Positions 38,028-46,723 are shown, counted from the first letter of the stretch. The stretch: DNA of 64,000 bases from Candidatus Gastranaerophilales bacterium (GCA_944322725.1 CALUPU010000004.1:1-64000); one strand, 5' to 3'. Notes: generated by a model from the letters alone, not told the origin. Numbers and translations: made by a program.

Positions 38028-38436
38028 AATAATGGGGCTTGATGTGGGAACTAAAAGAATCGGCATTGCTCTCAGCGATTTTTTGCTTCTGACGGCGCAG
38101 CCTTGCGAAACAATTTCAAGAGAACCGGAATGTACTGCTGTTGATAAGATTGCTGAGATTTGTGCACAAAATAATGTAACAAAGATAGTTGTAGGTCTGC
38201 CTAAAAATATGAACGGCACAATTGGTGATCAGGCGCACGATTGCGAAAATTTCTCAAATCTGTTAAAAATAAAGATGCCGGAGTGCGAAATCATTTTCGA
38301 AGATGAAAGGCTCACCAGCCGTCAGGCAGAGAATATACTGGCTTTGCAGGGTAAAAAATATACAAAGAACAAAGGTCTTGTTGATTTGAAAAGCGCGTGT
38401 ATAATTCTGCAGCAGTATTTAGATAGAAATTCATAA
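38020..38436 (+). CDS. ruvX: RuvX/YqgF pre-16S rRNA nuclease (Holliday-junction resolvase fold)
   Basis: 138 residues, RNase H fold. GLDVGTKRIGIALSD opens the fold and holds a metal-binding Asp; VVGLPKNMNGTIGDQ and EDERLTSRQAEN are the other two signatures. It is an essential nuclease maturing the 5' end of 16S rRNA. Overlaps the upstream gene and is followed 27 bases later by a small DUF1292-type gene, the same order of neighbours seen in Firmicutes. Confidence 0.93.
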   Translation: MHKIMGLDVGTKRIGIALSDFLLLTAQPCETISREPECTAVDKIAEICAQNNVTKIVVGLPKNMNGTIGDQAHDCENFSNLLKIKMPECEIIFEDERLTSRQAENILALQGKKYTKNKGLVDLKSACIILQQYLDRNS

Positions 38437-38463
38437 ATATTACACAATAAAAAGGAAAAAACA

Positions 38464-38751
38464 ATGACAAACCACAACCACGACGAAATGGAAGAACAGT
38501 TAATTGAAACCGTTGACGAAGAAGGCAACGTTATTAATTTCGAACTTATCGATATCATTGAGATGGACGGTAAAGAATACGGACTTCTTTTGCCTAAAGA
38601 AGAAAATGACGACCCCGAAGAAGAAAAGGAAGTCGTCTTAATGCGATTAACAAAAGAAGGTGAAGAATATATTTTTGAGATGATAGAAGATGATGAAGAA
38701 TTCAATAAAGTTGTTGAATTTATCGATGCAATGGATGAAGTAGAAGAATAA
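38464..38751 (+). CDS. Acidic DUF1292-type (YrzB-like) protein
   Basis: 95 residues, highly acidic. The pattern NVINFELIDIIEMDGKEYGL then EEVVLMRL matches the DUF1292 family usually found beside ruvX. Function unknown. Good ribosome-binding site (AAAAGGAAAA). Confidence 0.88.
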   Translation: MTNHNHDEMEEQLIETVDEEGNVINFELIDIIEMDGKEYGLLLPKEENDDPEEEKEVVLMRLTKEGEEYIFEMIEDDEEFNKVVEFIDAMDEVEE

Positions 38752-38752
38752 G

Positions 38753-38772
38753 TTAATATTTCTTAATAATAT
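38753..38772. promoter_or_regulatory. Tandem 10-bp repeat, response-regulator-like box
   Basis: TTAATATTTC then TTAATAATAT, directly after the DUF1292 stop and about 30 bases upstream of a candidate -10 (TATACT, 38803-38808) of a possible small RNA. Confidence 0.35.
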
Positions 38773-38814
38773 AACCTTTGTGTGGCAATTATTTTCTTTG
38801 TGTATACTTTATAT

Positions 38815-38898
38815 ATATACGAGGAATAAATTAGAGACGAGAAATCTACCACACACGAGGAACTAAAAAATATTTAAGACCGTAAGGTCTTTTTTTTT
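38815..38898 (+). ncRNA. Candidate small RNA with repeated ACGAG motifs
   Basis: An upstream TATACT (38803-38808) could start transcription near 38815, and a strong terminator ends it at about 38898. The body has no start codon with a ribosome-binding site. Three copies of ACGAG(G/A)A occur within 45 bases, at about 38819, 38837 and 38855, giving GGA-type single-stranded motifs like those of CsrA-sequestering RNAs. Alternatively the region is only the 3' end of the ruvX operon. Confidence 0.35.
38876..38898 (+). terminator. Intrinsic terminator
   Basis: AAGACC (38876-38881), GTAA loop, GGTCTT (38886-38891), then a run of T. It ends the ruvX/DUF1292 transcript or the small RNA. Confidence 0.88.
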
Positions 38899-38935
38899 GC
38901 ACCTTTTGTATTTCTTTTTTTATATCAGCTGCAGC

Positions 38936-39385
38936 TTATACCATAAAACAGTCTGTTATCATATCAATAACGGAATTTTGTACGGATTGATATGCACTGG
39001 CTGCCTGTTTACTTTTGAATTCTTCAATTCCGGAAGCAGCCTGTTTGCTTGCCTGTTGCCCCATTTCAAAGCATCCGTCATCAGAACATGTCTGTTCTGA
39101 CATTCTGTCCATCATCTGCATTTGCATGTATTTGATTACTTCATCAGATGTAACCTGGCCATCTTTGTTCAAGTCCATTTCACTGTTTGAACCAGAGGAG
39201 GATGAAGAGCCGCCAGCAGATGTAACTCCTGTTGATGTTTCATCTGTTTCAGGATTTGAGATGATTCCGTTAGAAACCATGTCTTCAAAGTTTAATGCCT
39301 GTGATGTTGATGCCTGTTGCGATGAGAATAAAGAACTGTTGTAAGACAGTATACCGCTCGCCATTGAGCCTATTGAACCTACCAT
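38936..39385 (-). CDS. Small EF-hand protein with Ser/Gly-rich linker
   Basis: 149 residues. Starts MVGSIGSMASGILSYNSS, followed by a Thr/Ser/Gly-rich linker (about 50-70). One canonical EF-hand loop, DLNKDGQVTSDE, has Asp, Asn, Asp, Gln, Thr and Glu at the calcium-binding positions. The C-terminus is Gln/Ala-rich and helical. No classical signal peptide. A related EF-hand protein begins at 62734. Calcium binding is likely; the partner is unknown. Confidence 0.78.
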   Translation of the reverse strand: MVGSIGSMASGILSYNSSLFSSQQASTSQALNFEDMVSNGIISNPETDETSTGVTSAGGSSSSSGSNSEMDLNKDGQVTSDEVIKYMQMQMMDRMSEQTCSDDGCFEMGQQASKQAASGIEEFKSKQAASAYQSVQNSVIDMITDCFMV

Positions 39386-39479
39386 ATGTCTAACCTCTTC
39401 CCGTGTTTTTTATCATGGTTATTTTCTAATTATTTTCCATATTTCACATCATGCAAAAAGAGGATTATATGAAGTTTTG

Positions 39480-40325
39480 TTAAACAAAGAACTTGAAGAA
39501 TACGAACATAAACGCGCCTGCAACCCAGCAATAGTACGCAAATATCTTCATAGAGTGTTTGCCGAGAAATTTAAGAAAATATTTTATGCATAAATATCCG
39601 GAAATAAACGAAACTATAAAACCTGCAGCAAATGCAATCCAGTTATAACTAAGGATTTCGTGCATATCTACTTCAAGTACGGGATAAAAAATTGATGCAC
39701 CAATAATAATGGGCAGACTCAACAGGAAAGAGTATCTTGCACATGCTACTCTGTCCAATCCAAGAAATATACCCGTTGATATTGTAGAACCGGAACGGGA
39801 TATACCCGGAATAGAGGCAAGACCCTGTGCAATACCTATAATTATTGCTGTTTTAAGGTCTATTTTATCTGTTTTTGCTGATTTTTTTTCTGATGCCCAT
39901 TCACCAAGATACAAGATACAGCCTGTTATAAATATAAATATACCAACGATGTAAGGCAGATTTATCAGGCTTTCTGAAACCACTTTCAGCGGATATGCCA
40001 CAAATATCGTAAAGACCGTACCTATAAGGATAAAACCTGCAAGTTTTGCGTCTGTGTCTGAAAAATCTTTTTTTATGCAGGCGTTAATAAAAGCTTTTGT
40101 GAGTTTAATAATATCGTCTTTGAAGAATAACATTACGGCAAGAAGTGTTCCCACATGCAGAACTATGTCAAAAACGACCTCTTCGGAGCCGCCTGTTACA
40201 AACTCTTTGTGTGTAAAATATTTATACATACTTGATGTCAAAACAAGATGCCCTGAACTGGAGACAGGCAAAAATTCTGTCAGCCCCTGTATTAACCCCA
40301 TAATCAACGCTTGTATTAAATTCAT
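39480..40325 (-). CDS. uppP: Undecaprenyl-diphosphatase
   Basis: Recycles undecaprenyl pyrophosphate for peptidoglycan and polysaccharide synthesis. 281 residues with about eight membrane helices. QGLTEFLPVSSSGHL and IPGISRSGSTI are the two active-site segments of the BacA/UppP family, including the conserved Glu, Ser, His and Arg. Confidence 0.95.
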   Translation of the reverse strand: MNLIQALIMGLIQGLTEFLPVSSSGHLVLTSSMYKYFTHKEFVTGGSEEVVFDIVLHVGTLLAVMLFFKDDIIKLTKAFINACIKKDFSDTDAKLAGFILIGTVFTIFVAYPLKVVSESLINLPYIVGIFIFITGCILYLGEWASEKKSAKTDKIDLKTAIIIGIAQGLASIPGISRSGSTISTGIFLGLDRVACARYSFLLSLPIIIGASIFYPVLEVDMHEILSYNWIAFAAGFIVSFISGYLCIKYFLKFLGKHSMKIFAYYCWVAGAFMFVFFKFFV

Positions 40326-40386
40326 TTTTGAAAACTGTCCTTATTTATTCTGATAAACCCGTTATGAAAACTTTTCTTTGAGTTAT

Positions 40387-40752
40387 CTACTCCCACTGTT
40401 CATAATACATTGAACAAGAATTTTCGTTTTCCCATACTCCGACTTTTGAGACCTGAGGAAAAATCTTATTCATTTCGTCATATATAAATTTTGCAATTAT
40501 TTCGCTGCTCGGGCTTGTGTTCTTAAATTCGGGCAATTCATTAATATCCTTATGGTCTAGTCTGTCAATTACCTTTTTTAGTTCTTTTTTAAGAACTTTG
40601 AAATCCACAAGAATGTTTGATTTGTCAAGATTTTCACCCTTTACGTATACCTCAACTTTCCAATTGTGTCCGTGCTGGTTTTCACACTCTCCTTCGTAGT
40701 TTAAAAGATGGTGTGCTGCCGAGAATGAACTTATGACTTTGAGTTCGTACAT
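40387..40752 (-). CDS. queD: 6-carboxy-tetrahydropterin synthase (QueD)
   Basis: Tunnel-fold enzyme making 6-carboxy-tetrahydropterin from dihydroneopterin triphosphate in queuosine synthesis. 121 residues. The zinc histidines are in FSAAHHLL and NQHGHNW, the catalytic cysteine in GECENQ, and VWENENSCSMY holds the conserved Glu that binds the pterin. It is last in an operon with the TPR protein and the Lpt-type permease, overlapping the former by one base. No other que gene is nearby. Confidence 0.9.
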   Translation of the reverse strand: MYELKVISSFSAAHHLLNYEGECENQHGHNWKVEVYVKGENLDKSNILVDFKVLKKELKKVIDRLDHKDINELPEFKNTSPSSEIIAKFIYDEMNKIFPQVSKVGVWENENSCSMYYEQWE

Positions 40753-42533
40753 TATTTTACTCCTTTGATTCTTTCATATAATTTTTTTGCTTCAGGCTGT
40801 TCAGGAAATATAGCCAGTATTTTTTCAAGATACTTGATGGAATTTTCAACATCCGCAAGTTCAATGTAAGATTTTGCAGCAAGCAAAAGTACATTAATAT
40901 TGTCAGGAAATTCCATAAGCAGCTTTAGGGCAAGATTTCTTGAATTTTCATATTCTTTTGTTTCATAGAATGATAATGCCAGTGCATTCATTGTTTCTGC
41001 ATCCTGATAAATACTGAACGCGTCTGATAGAAACTCTTTTGCCGCATCAAAATTACCTTTTTGATAGTATATAAGCCCGATATTAAAAAGTATTACGTGT
41101 TGAGACGGAAATTTTTTGTTTGCCTCAAGGAACAACTTCAATGCCATATCGATATCATTAAGCCTCAGATAGTTTAATGCCCTGAAAACAGCAATATCCA
41201 TAACGTCGGGCTCAATTTCGTAAGCTTTGTCATAGAGTTCACGAGCTTTTACAAAATCATTCATTGCATGGTGGAAATTTGCCAGTTCAAACACAACAGA
41301 TGCATCATCCGGTGCCATTTTGTATGCTGTTTCAAACTCATCTTTTGCATAGTCAAAAAGTCTTTGTGAAAGATATACAACACCCAAATCCTTATGTGCA
41401 TAGGGGTTTTTCGGGTCAAGCTGAATTACTTTTTTGAAAATGCTTTCAGCTTTGTCTTTGTCCTCTGTTCTCATGCATAAAAGCGCATATCTGTAATACA
41501 CTTCAGGCGGTACTTTACCGAGCCTTATGAGATTTGTGTATACTGTTTTTGCAAGAGTATTATTGCCTGTTTTTTCATAGCAGTCTGCCAGACGCTGCCC
41601 CATTGATATTGATTTCGGGTTTGTTGAAACAAGCTGTGACAGTATTTTGATTGCGTCATCGTATTTTCCCTGTTCGTGATAAGCACACGCAAGATTGTAT
41701 TGATAATTTTGTTTTTCCGGATGTGCTGCAACAAGTTTGTGGTAGAATAACGCTGCATCTTCCCATTTCTGTGCATTTATTGAGCCAAGAGCCGCTGCAG
41801 AAAGATAAAAGTCAGACGGTTCCAGTTCGTATGCTTTTTTAAAGTATTCAAACGCCTGAGGATGTTTTTGCTGAAGCTGTAAAGATGTAGCAAGATTGTA
41901 CAGGCTTGTTGCGTTATTAGGATTCAATTCAACTGACTTTTCAAAAGCAGTTTGTGCTTCTTTAATTTTTTTCATTGCAAGATAGCAAGAACCCAGATTG
42001 TTATACATCAATGGATGCTTAGGATTCAGTGCAATACCTGCAAGCATTGCCTCTGCGGCTTTTTCATATTCTTTTTTAGAAGTATAAGCAGTGCCTATAA
42101 TGTAATGTATTTGGTAGTCTTCGTTATCATAAGAAAGTGCTTTGTTTGCAAATTCAAGTGCTGTATCGAAGTTTTTTAATTTTAAATGTATTACGGCAAG
42201 ATTTTTATATGCATCTTTATAATCCTCTCTTAATACAATGACTTTTTCATAGGCTTTTTGTGCTTTTTCTATGTCCTCCAGTCCTTCGTAAATCATACCG
42301 AGATAAAACCACGATGTTGCGTCTTCGTCATTTATTGTAACGACTTTTTCAAAGTTTTCTTTTGCTTCAGGATAAATATCAAGGTTTACGTTGCAAAGAC
42401 CGAGTGTTTTGTGTATTTCTATTGATTCATCACCTGTTTTTTGAAGGTATGAGTTTAATATTTCTTTTGCTTGTTTAAAATTCTTTTCGGCTATTAATTC
42501 ATTTGCCTGATTTAATACTTCTTCTCTATTCAA
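40752..42533 (-). CDS. Cytoplasmic TPR-array protein
   Basis: 593 residues made almost entirely of TPR units, about 16 in tandem (ATSWFYLGMIYEGLEDIEKA, HPLMYNNLGSCYLAMKKIKEA and similar, each cut here). No signal peptide, unlike the array at 19492. Serves as protein-interaction scaffold. It sits between lptF-like and queD genes in one operon, with gaps of 21 bases and -1 base. Confidence 0.88.
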   Translation of the reverse strand: MNREEVLNQANELIAEKNFKQAKEILNSYLQKTGDESIEIHKTLGLCNVNLDIYPEAKENFEKVVTINDEDATSWFYLGMIYEGLEDIEKAQKAYEKVIVLREDYKDAYKNLAVIHLKLKNFDTALEFANKALSYDNEDYQIHYIIGTAYTSKKEYEKAAEAMLAGIALNPKHPLMYNNLGSCYLAMKKIKEAQTAFEKSVELNPNNATSLYNLATSLQLQQKHPQAFEYFKKAYELEPSDFYLSAAALGSINAQKWEDAALFYHKLVAAHPEKQNYQYNLACAYHEQGKYDDAIKILSQLVSTNPKSISMGQRLADCYEKTGNNTLAKTVYTNLIRLGKVPPEVYYRYALLCMRTEDKDKAESIFKKVIQLDPKNPYAHKDLGVVYLSQRLFDYAKDEFETAYKMAPDDASVVFELANFHHAMNDFVKARELYDKAYEIEPDVMDIAVFRALNYLRLNDIDMALKLFLEANKKFPSQHVILFNIGLIYYQKGNFDAAKEFLSDAFSIYQDAETMNALALSFYETKEYENSRNLALKLLMEFPDNINVLLLAAKSYIELADVENSIKYLEKILAIFPEQPEAKKLYERIKGVK

Positions 42534-42554
42534 AATTAACCTCTTTGTCCGAAA

Positions 42555-43688
42555 TTATGTAATAGTATAAACTTTTCTGTAATACAGCGCAGCCCCGAGA
42601 ATACACAGTACGAAATTGGGTATCCAAGCTGCCAGAAACGGTGATATTGCCATTGTCTCTCCAAATGATAAAGACAGCGCTCGTAAAAGATAATATAAGA
42701 AAATAATTAAAATACTGAATAAAAATCCTCTGTTGTAGCGCACACGCGGGGGCGTAATTGCAAGAGGCACGCCTAAAAGTACAAGTACAACAGTAGTTAC
42801 AGGGAATGCGAATTTATTGTATAACTCAATTTTGAATAACGAATGTGTCTTTGCATCGTGTTTTTTAGAGTTGTGTTCTACATATTTCCACAGCGCAATA
42901 ACATTGTACTGGGTAGCTTCTTCTTCTGTCAGAGCATCTTTTACATCCATGCCGAAATCAACAACCGACTTGCTGAACCATGTTGTGTTCAGGATTTTTT
43001 CATCTTTGTTCATTGTGTAAACCGCACCGCGGTTGAACTGCCATCCTGCAGGGCTTGTGCTGCCTGATTGAGATTGTATTACCTGAATTGTTTTTTTGTT
43101 TGAAAAATCTACAACAGAAACATTCTTGAGCATGTTATCTTCACATTTTTGTACAAAGAAAAGTCTTTTCATTTCTTTGCTTCCGTCTTGATTTTCTTTG
43201 ATTTCTTTGAATGTGAAATTTTGTTTTCCGTTGGGAATATTCTTCTGTCCCAATGCCCATACTGCAAGAGTTTTGGATTGAGAGTTTGTAATAGGAACGA
43301 TAGTTTCATTTACTATAAAAGTTAAAAGAGCCATTGCAGCCGCAAAAATGAAAATTGGTTTTGCAATACGGCTAAGTCCTATTCCGCATGCTCTCATAAC
43401 CGTAATTTCCGATGAAAGACTCAAACGATTGAGTGTCATAACGGTAGAAAAAAGTACACTCATAGGTATTGCCATTACTATTACCTGAGGCAGATTGAGA
43501 AGTACAATCATAAGTGCAATGTTAAATGGAATTCCGTAAAGCGTAATCTGTTTTATGAGTGTAATAAAAGTATCGGATGCAAAAATGATGGAGGTAAAAA
43601 TAACTATCCCCATAATAAAGATTTCCAATACCTGTAATAATATGTATCTGTCTAAGATTGTTAACTTATCAAAAAGTTTGTTGTGCAT
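42555..43688 (-). CDS. LptF/LptG-family LPS export permease
   Basis: 377 residues. Six membrane helices: three N-terminal (residues 15-120) and three C-terminal (about 290-375), with a periplasmic jellyroll between them. LDRYILLQVLEIFIMGI and LPQVIVMAIPMSVLFSTVM match the YjgP/YjgQ family. It forms the transmembrane part of the LptB2FG extractor of LPS. Only one permease gene is present here; the other Lpt parts are elsewhere. Confidence 0.9.
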   Translation of the reverse strand: MHNKLFDKLTILDRYILLQVLEIFIMGIVIFTSIIFASDTFITLIKQITLYGIPFNIALMIVLLNLPQVIVMAIPMSVLFSTVMTLNRLSLSSEITVMRACGIGLSRIAKPIFIFAAAMALLTFIVNETIVPITNSQSKTLAVWALGQKNIPNGKQNFTFKEIKENQDGSKEMKRLFFVQKCEDNMLKNVSVVDFSNKKTIQVIQSQSGSTSPAGWQFNRGAVYTMNKDEKILNTTWFSKSVVDFGMDVKDALTEEEATQYNVIALWKYVEHNSKKHDAKTHSLFKIELYNKFAFPVTTVVLVLLGVPLAITPPRVRYNRGFLFSILIIFLYYLLRALSLSFGETMAISPFLAAWIPNFVLCILGAALYYRKVYTIT

Positions 43689-43706
43689 TCTTTTTCACTC
43701 AACCGA

Positions 43707-44027
43707 TTAATTACTGTGCTCAATTTCGTCCTGTTTTATAAATTGGCACTGTGCTTCCAGTTTTCTATCTTCCATTGTTGCCATAAGTTCCTGTATATTT
43801 TTTATTTTGCCCAGAGCAAACCCTGTCTCTGCAAACAATACACAGTCGTTGCATATACGTATTCCGTCATAAACAACAGAACCGGCAAGAGGTTTTTCTT
43901 CTCCGCAGCACTGGCAATCGAACATATCAAATTCCGAATCCGGATTTTCTTCAATATCATCCAGCTTCATCTGTTCAACAACAGCCTGCATATCCTCTAT
44001 AATTTTTAATTCATCATTTTTGTTCAT
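43707..44027 (-). CDS. Diverged ClpX-type C4 zinc-finger protein
   Basis: 106 residues. An acidic helical N-terminus, then a Cx2C-x19-Cx2C finger (DCQCCGEEKPLAGSVVYDG and RICNDCVLFA) resembling the ClpX zinc-binding domain, then a helical C-terminus. There is no ATPase domain. It is less similar to ClpX than the copy at 36111. It starts the minus-strand operon with the Lpt permease, TPR and queD genes. Confidence 0.72.
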   Translation of the reverse strand: MNKNDELKIIEDMQAVVEQMKLDDIEENPDSEFDMFDCQCCGEEKPLAGSVVYDGIRICNDCVLFAETGFALGKIKNIQELMATMEDRKLEAQCQFIKQDEIEHSN

Positions 44028-44056
44028 AGATTAATTATACCGTAAAAAACATTAAC

Positions 44057-44085
44057 TTGACTATTAAACTTTAATACAATAATAT
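44057..44085 (+). promoter_or_regulatory. Sigma70-type promoter of the second MarR-MFS operon
   Basis: TTGACT (44057-44062), a 17-base spacer and TAATAT (44080-44085). The predicted start near 44092 lies inside the first operator repeat. Confidence 0.65.
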
Positions 44086-44087
44086 TG

Positions 44088-44119
44088 TGTTGGAATTACA
44101 ACATGTTGGAATAATAACA
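44088..44119. promoter_or_regulatory. Two tandem MarR-type operators
   Basis: TGTTGGAATTACAACA (44088-44103) is followed without gap by TGTTGGAATAATAACA (44104-44119). Each is an inverted repeat with TGTT/AACA ends, and the two are direct repeats of each other. They cover the predicted transcription start and reach to 2 bases before the ATG, an arrangement for tight autorepression. Confidence 0.75.
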
Positions 44120-44121
44120 TA

Positions 44122-44610
44122 ATGGCTGATTTTGAAAAAGAGTTTGAACACGAGTTTTTTGACTGCTATGCCAGAACGCTGCCGTATCTTATAGAAAAAG
44201 CTTCTGTTTATATAAGATTAAGGGGTGCACTATTACTCAATGAACTCGGGGCAGATATAACACTCGAGCAGTTTATTACACTTGATGCAATTTACGGATG
44301 TCCTGATTTGTGCCAGAGAGATCTTGCAAAGATACTTTTAAAAGACCGTTCTAATGTAACAAGGATACTAAATATCCTTGAGAAAAAAGGATTGATTGAA
44401 AGGAAAACATCGACAAAGGGAAATCGCATAGTAAAAATAACCACTCTTACAAATGAAGGTCGTTGTGTTATGGAAAAATACGCGGATACAATGAAAAATG
44501 ACCTTAACACATTTCTTTCCGTATTTAATCAGGAAGATTTGAGGGTAATGGAAAAAACATTGAGGCTGATTTCTCAAAAAATAAGTGAGAATGCAAGTAT
44601 TCAGATTTGA
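44122..44610 (+). CDS. MarR-family transcriptional regulator (second copy)
   Basis: 162-residue winged-helix repressor: HTH around QRDLAKILLKDRSNVTRILN and wing GLIERKTSTKGNRIVK. It overlaps the MFS gene at its 3' end and is preceded directly by twin operators, so it should repress itself and the pump. It shares the motif of the HTH (AKILLKDRSNVTR versus ANILGKDRPNITR) with the MarR at 15579. Confidence 0.9.
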   Translation: MADFEKEFEHEFFDCYARTLPYLIEKASVYIRLRGALLLNELGADITLEQFITLDAIYGCPDLCQRDLAKILLKDRSNVTRILNILEKKGLIERKTSTKGNRIVKITTLTNEGRCVMEKYADTMKNDLNTFLSVFNQEDLRVMEKTLRLISQKISENASIQI

Positions 44611-44612
44611 TT

Positions 44613-46157
44613 ATGAACAACACAGCAGTAGAAACACCTAAAATAAGCCCCTGGCTTACAACAATAGCTGTAATGAGCGCGGCATTTATGTTCGTACTGG
44701 ATGGTACAATTGCAAATGTTGCTCTGCCGCAAATGGCGGGAAGTTTTTCTTCCAGTAATGATGAGGCAACATGGATTTTGACAAGCTATCTTATTGCAAG
44801 CGGGATTGTAGTGCCTTCTGTGGACTGGTTTTCAAAGTTTTTTGGTCGAAAAATGTTTTTCATTGCCTGTATATTAATTTTTACCGCTGCATCGTTGTTA
44901 TGCGGTATGGCAACATCGCTTGATATGATGATACTGGCAAGAATATTGCAGGGGCTTGGCGGCGGCGCGCTGCTTCCTGTTTCTCAGGCAATATTGCTTG
45001 AGGCATTCCCGCCTGAAAAAAGAGCTCTGGCTATGTCCATATTCGGCTTCGGGGTAGTAGTTGCTCCGGTAATAGGACCGATTCTGGGCGGGTGGCTTAC
45101 TGATAACTGGTCGTGGAACTGGATATTTTTTATAAATATCCCTTTTGGGATTCTTGCTGCAATTACATCGAAACTCTGGATTTTTGACCCGCCGTATGCA
45201 CAAAAGCAGGCTGATGCAAAAATTGATTACGTGGGATTTTTCTTTTTGATTGTATGGCTTGTAACTTTTCAGGTATTTCTTGATAAAGGCAATAACGCGG
45301 ATTGGTTCGGCTCTGAATGGATATGCTGGACTTTCGGTGTATCGATGGTTGCAATGATTTTGTTTATTTATTCTCAAATTATAAAGAAGGATTCTATTAT
45401 AGATTTATCTGTATTTAAGGATAAAGGTTTTGTCATTGGAACTTTAATACTTGTTATTGTGAATATGGTTTTGTATGCTTCTACAACAATAATGCCGTTA
45501 TTCTTGCAAAATTTGATGGGATATAATGCATTCTGGAGCGGATATTCTTTAATGCCGAGAGGTTTTGGGAGTGTTCTTGCTATTTTTATTTACAGCTTGA
45601 CAAACAGAATGTTGGATTTTCGAATTTTTACGGCTGTAGGCATAACCTTGCTCGGCATATCAGGATTGATGTTCGGATTTTTGAATCTTGAATTTTCAAT
45701 GATAAATATTATTATCCCTAACTTTATTTTTGGTTTTTCAATCGGCTTAACTATTACAGTGTTGACTACCGCGTCAATGGAAACCATTGCTAATTCGCAG
45801 ATGACTAATGCCAGCGGAGTTCAGAACCTTGTTAAGAACCTCGCTGCTGCAATAGGTACATCACTCGTTGCAACAATGGTTTCAAGATATTCACAGGCTT
45901 TTCAGCACCATCTTGTAGGTTTTCTTGACCCTAATAATCCTGTTTATGCAGAAAAACTGGTATCTATGACATCATTTTTCTGTCAGTTTGATGTTTATGC
46001 AGTTGCTTTACAAAAAGCACAGGGAATGCTTTATAATCAGCTTTTGCAGCAGGCAACTTTGTGTGCATATATGGAAACATTCAGAGTTTGGGGGCTTATT
46101 ACGTTTATTTGCCTGCCTTTAATTTTGTTATACGGACGGAACAGGAAAAAATCTTAA
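44613..46157 (+). CDS. EmrB/QacA-type MFS exporter (second copy)
   Basis: About 514 residues and 14 membrane helices. VLDGTIANVALPQM and APVIGPILGGW are the TM1 motif and motif C. It is a clear paralogue of the pump at 17074 (shared WILTSYLIASGIVVPS-type segments and ARILQGLGGGALLPVSQA). The ATG at 44613 follows the marR stop; an earlier TTG at 44607 overlaps it. No membrane-fusion gene is linked, so it may act alone or borrow EmrA. Confidence 0.92.
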   Translation: MNNTAVETPKISPWLTTIAVMSAAFMFVLDGTIANVALPQMAGSFSSSNDEATWILTSYLIASGIVVPSVDWFSKFFGRKMFFIACILIFTAASLLCGMATSLDMMILARILQGLGGGALLPVSQAILLEAFPPEKRALAMSIFGFGVVVAPVIGPILGGWLTDNWSWNWIFFINIPFGILAAITSKLWIFDPPYAQKQADAKIDYVGFFFLIVWLVTFQVFLDKGNNADWFGSEWICWTFGVSMVAMILFIYSQIIKKDSIIDLSVFKDKGFVIGTLILVIVNMVLYASTTIMPLFLQNLMGYNAFWSGYSLMPRGFGSVLAIFIYSLTNRMLDFRIFTAVGITLLGISGLMFGFLNLEFSMINIIIPNFIFGFSIGLTITVLTTASMETIANSQMTNASGVQNLVKNLAAAIGTSLVATMVSRYSQAFQHHLVGFLDPNNPVYAEKLVSMTSFFCQFDVYAVALQKAQGMLYNQLLQQATLCAYMETFRVWGLITFICLPLILLYGRNRKKS

Positions 46158-46723
46158 TATTTATTGGATTTAAACACCATATAATATTTTGTTTCTCCGT
46201 AGTATAGAACTATCAGATATAAATTTCCGTCAATATTTTCCGTTACTACGTAAGACTTTGGCGGGGGTGCTTTCTTGGAAGAATTTCTGAATATTGTATA
46301 GAACTTTTCTCTTGTTTTTTTGCAGAAATTCTGCCATTTTGTTAGCTTGGGTGTTGGCAGGTTGTTATGGTAAAAGTCTACCGGAACCAGTTCTTTTTTT
46401 ACTACAGGTATTATGTAAGAAACTTTTCCTGCTTCTTTAAAAAACACATAGTCATGATTTTTTATTACTCTCGGCGTCAGTATGTAATAGCCCGCAGGAA
46501 TTGCCTGATTTTTGAAATAAACATCTGAACTTAAGCGAAACAATGGATAAGGCGCGTAAGCATATTTTTGATAATCCTCATTCTGATACGGGTCAATTTT
46601 GTGAACCAGTTCAAAATCAGCTACCTGTGCGTTTTCATATAAACGTGCATAATCTGTTGCCCCGAGAGCGGGTGCTGTTGCTAATGCAGAAAATAATATT
46701 AAAAACAAAAGATTTTTCTTCAT
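46154..46723 (-). CDS. Secreted protein of unknown function
   Basis: 189 residues. Signal peptide with cleavage after TAPALG or A (NLLFLILFSALATAPALGA). The mature part is beta-rich and aromatic (FFKEAGKVSYIIPVVKK, YLIVLYYGETKYYMVF), likely periplasmic. No family recognised. It is convergent with the MFS gene (4-base overlap). The stretch between its start and 46793 shows no strong promoter on the minus strand. Confidence 0.75.
   Translation of the reverse strand: MKKNLLFLILFSALATAPALGATDYARLYENAQVADFELVHKIDPYQNEDYQKYAYAPYPLFRLSSDVYFKNQAIPAGYYILTPRVIKNHDYVFFKEAGKVSYIIPVVKKELVPVDFYHNNLPTPKLTKWQNFCKKTREKFYTIFRNSSKKAPPPKSYVVTENIDGNLYLIVLYYGETKYYMVFKSNKY

Noticed and set aside
45590-45787. Minus-strand ORF inside the second MFS gene
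   Set aside because: Mirror frame of a membrane protein; hydrophobicity pattern is inherited from the sense gene.
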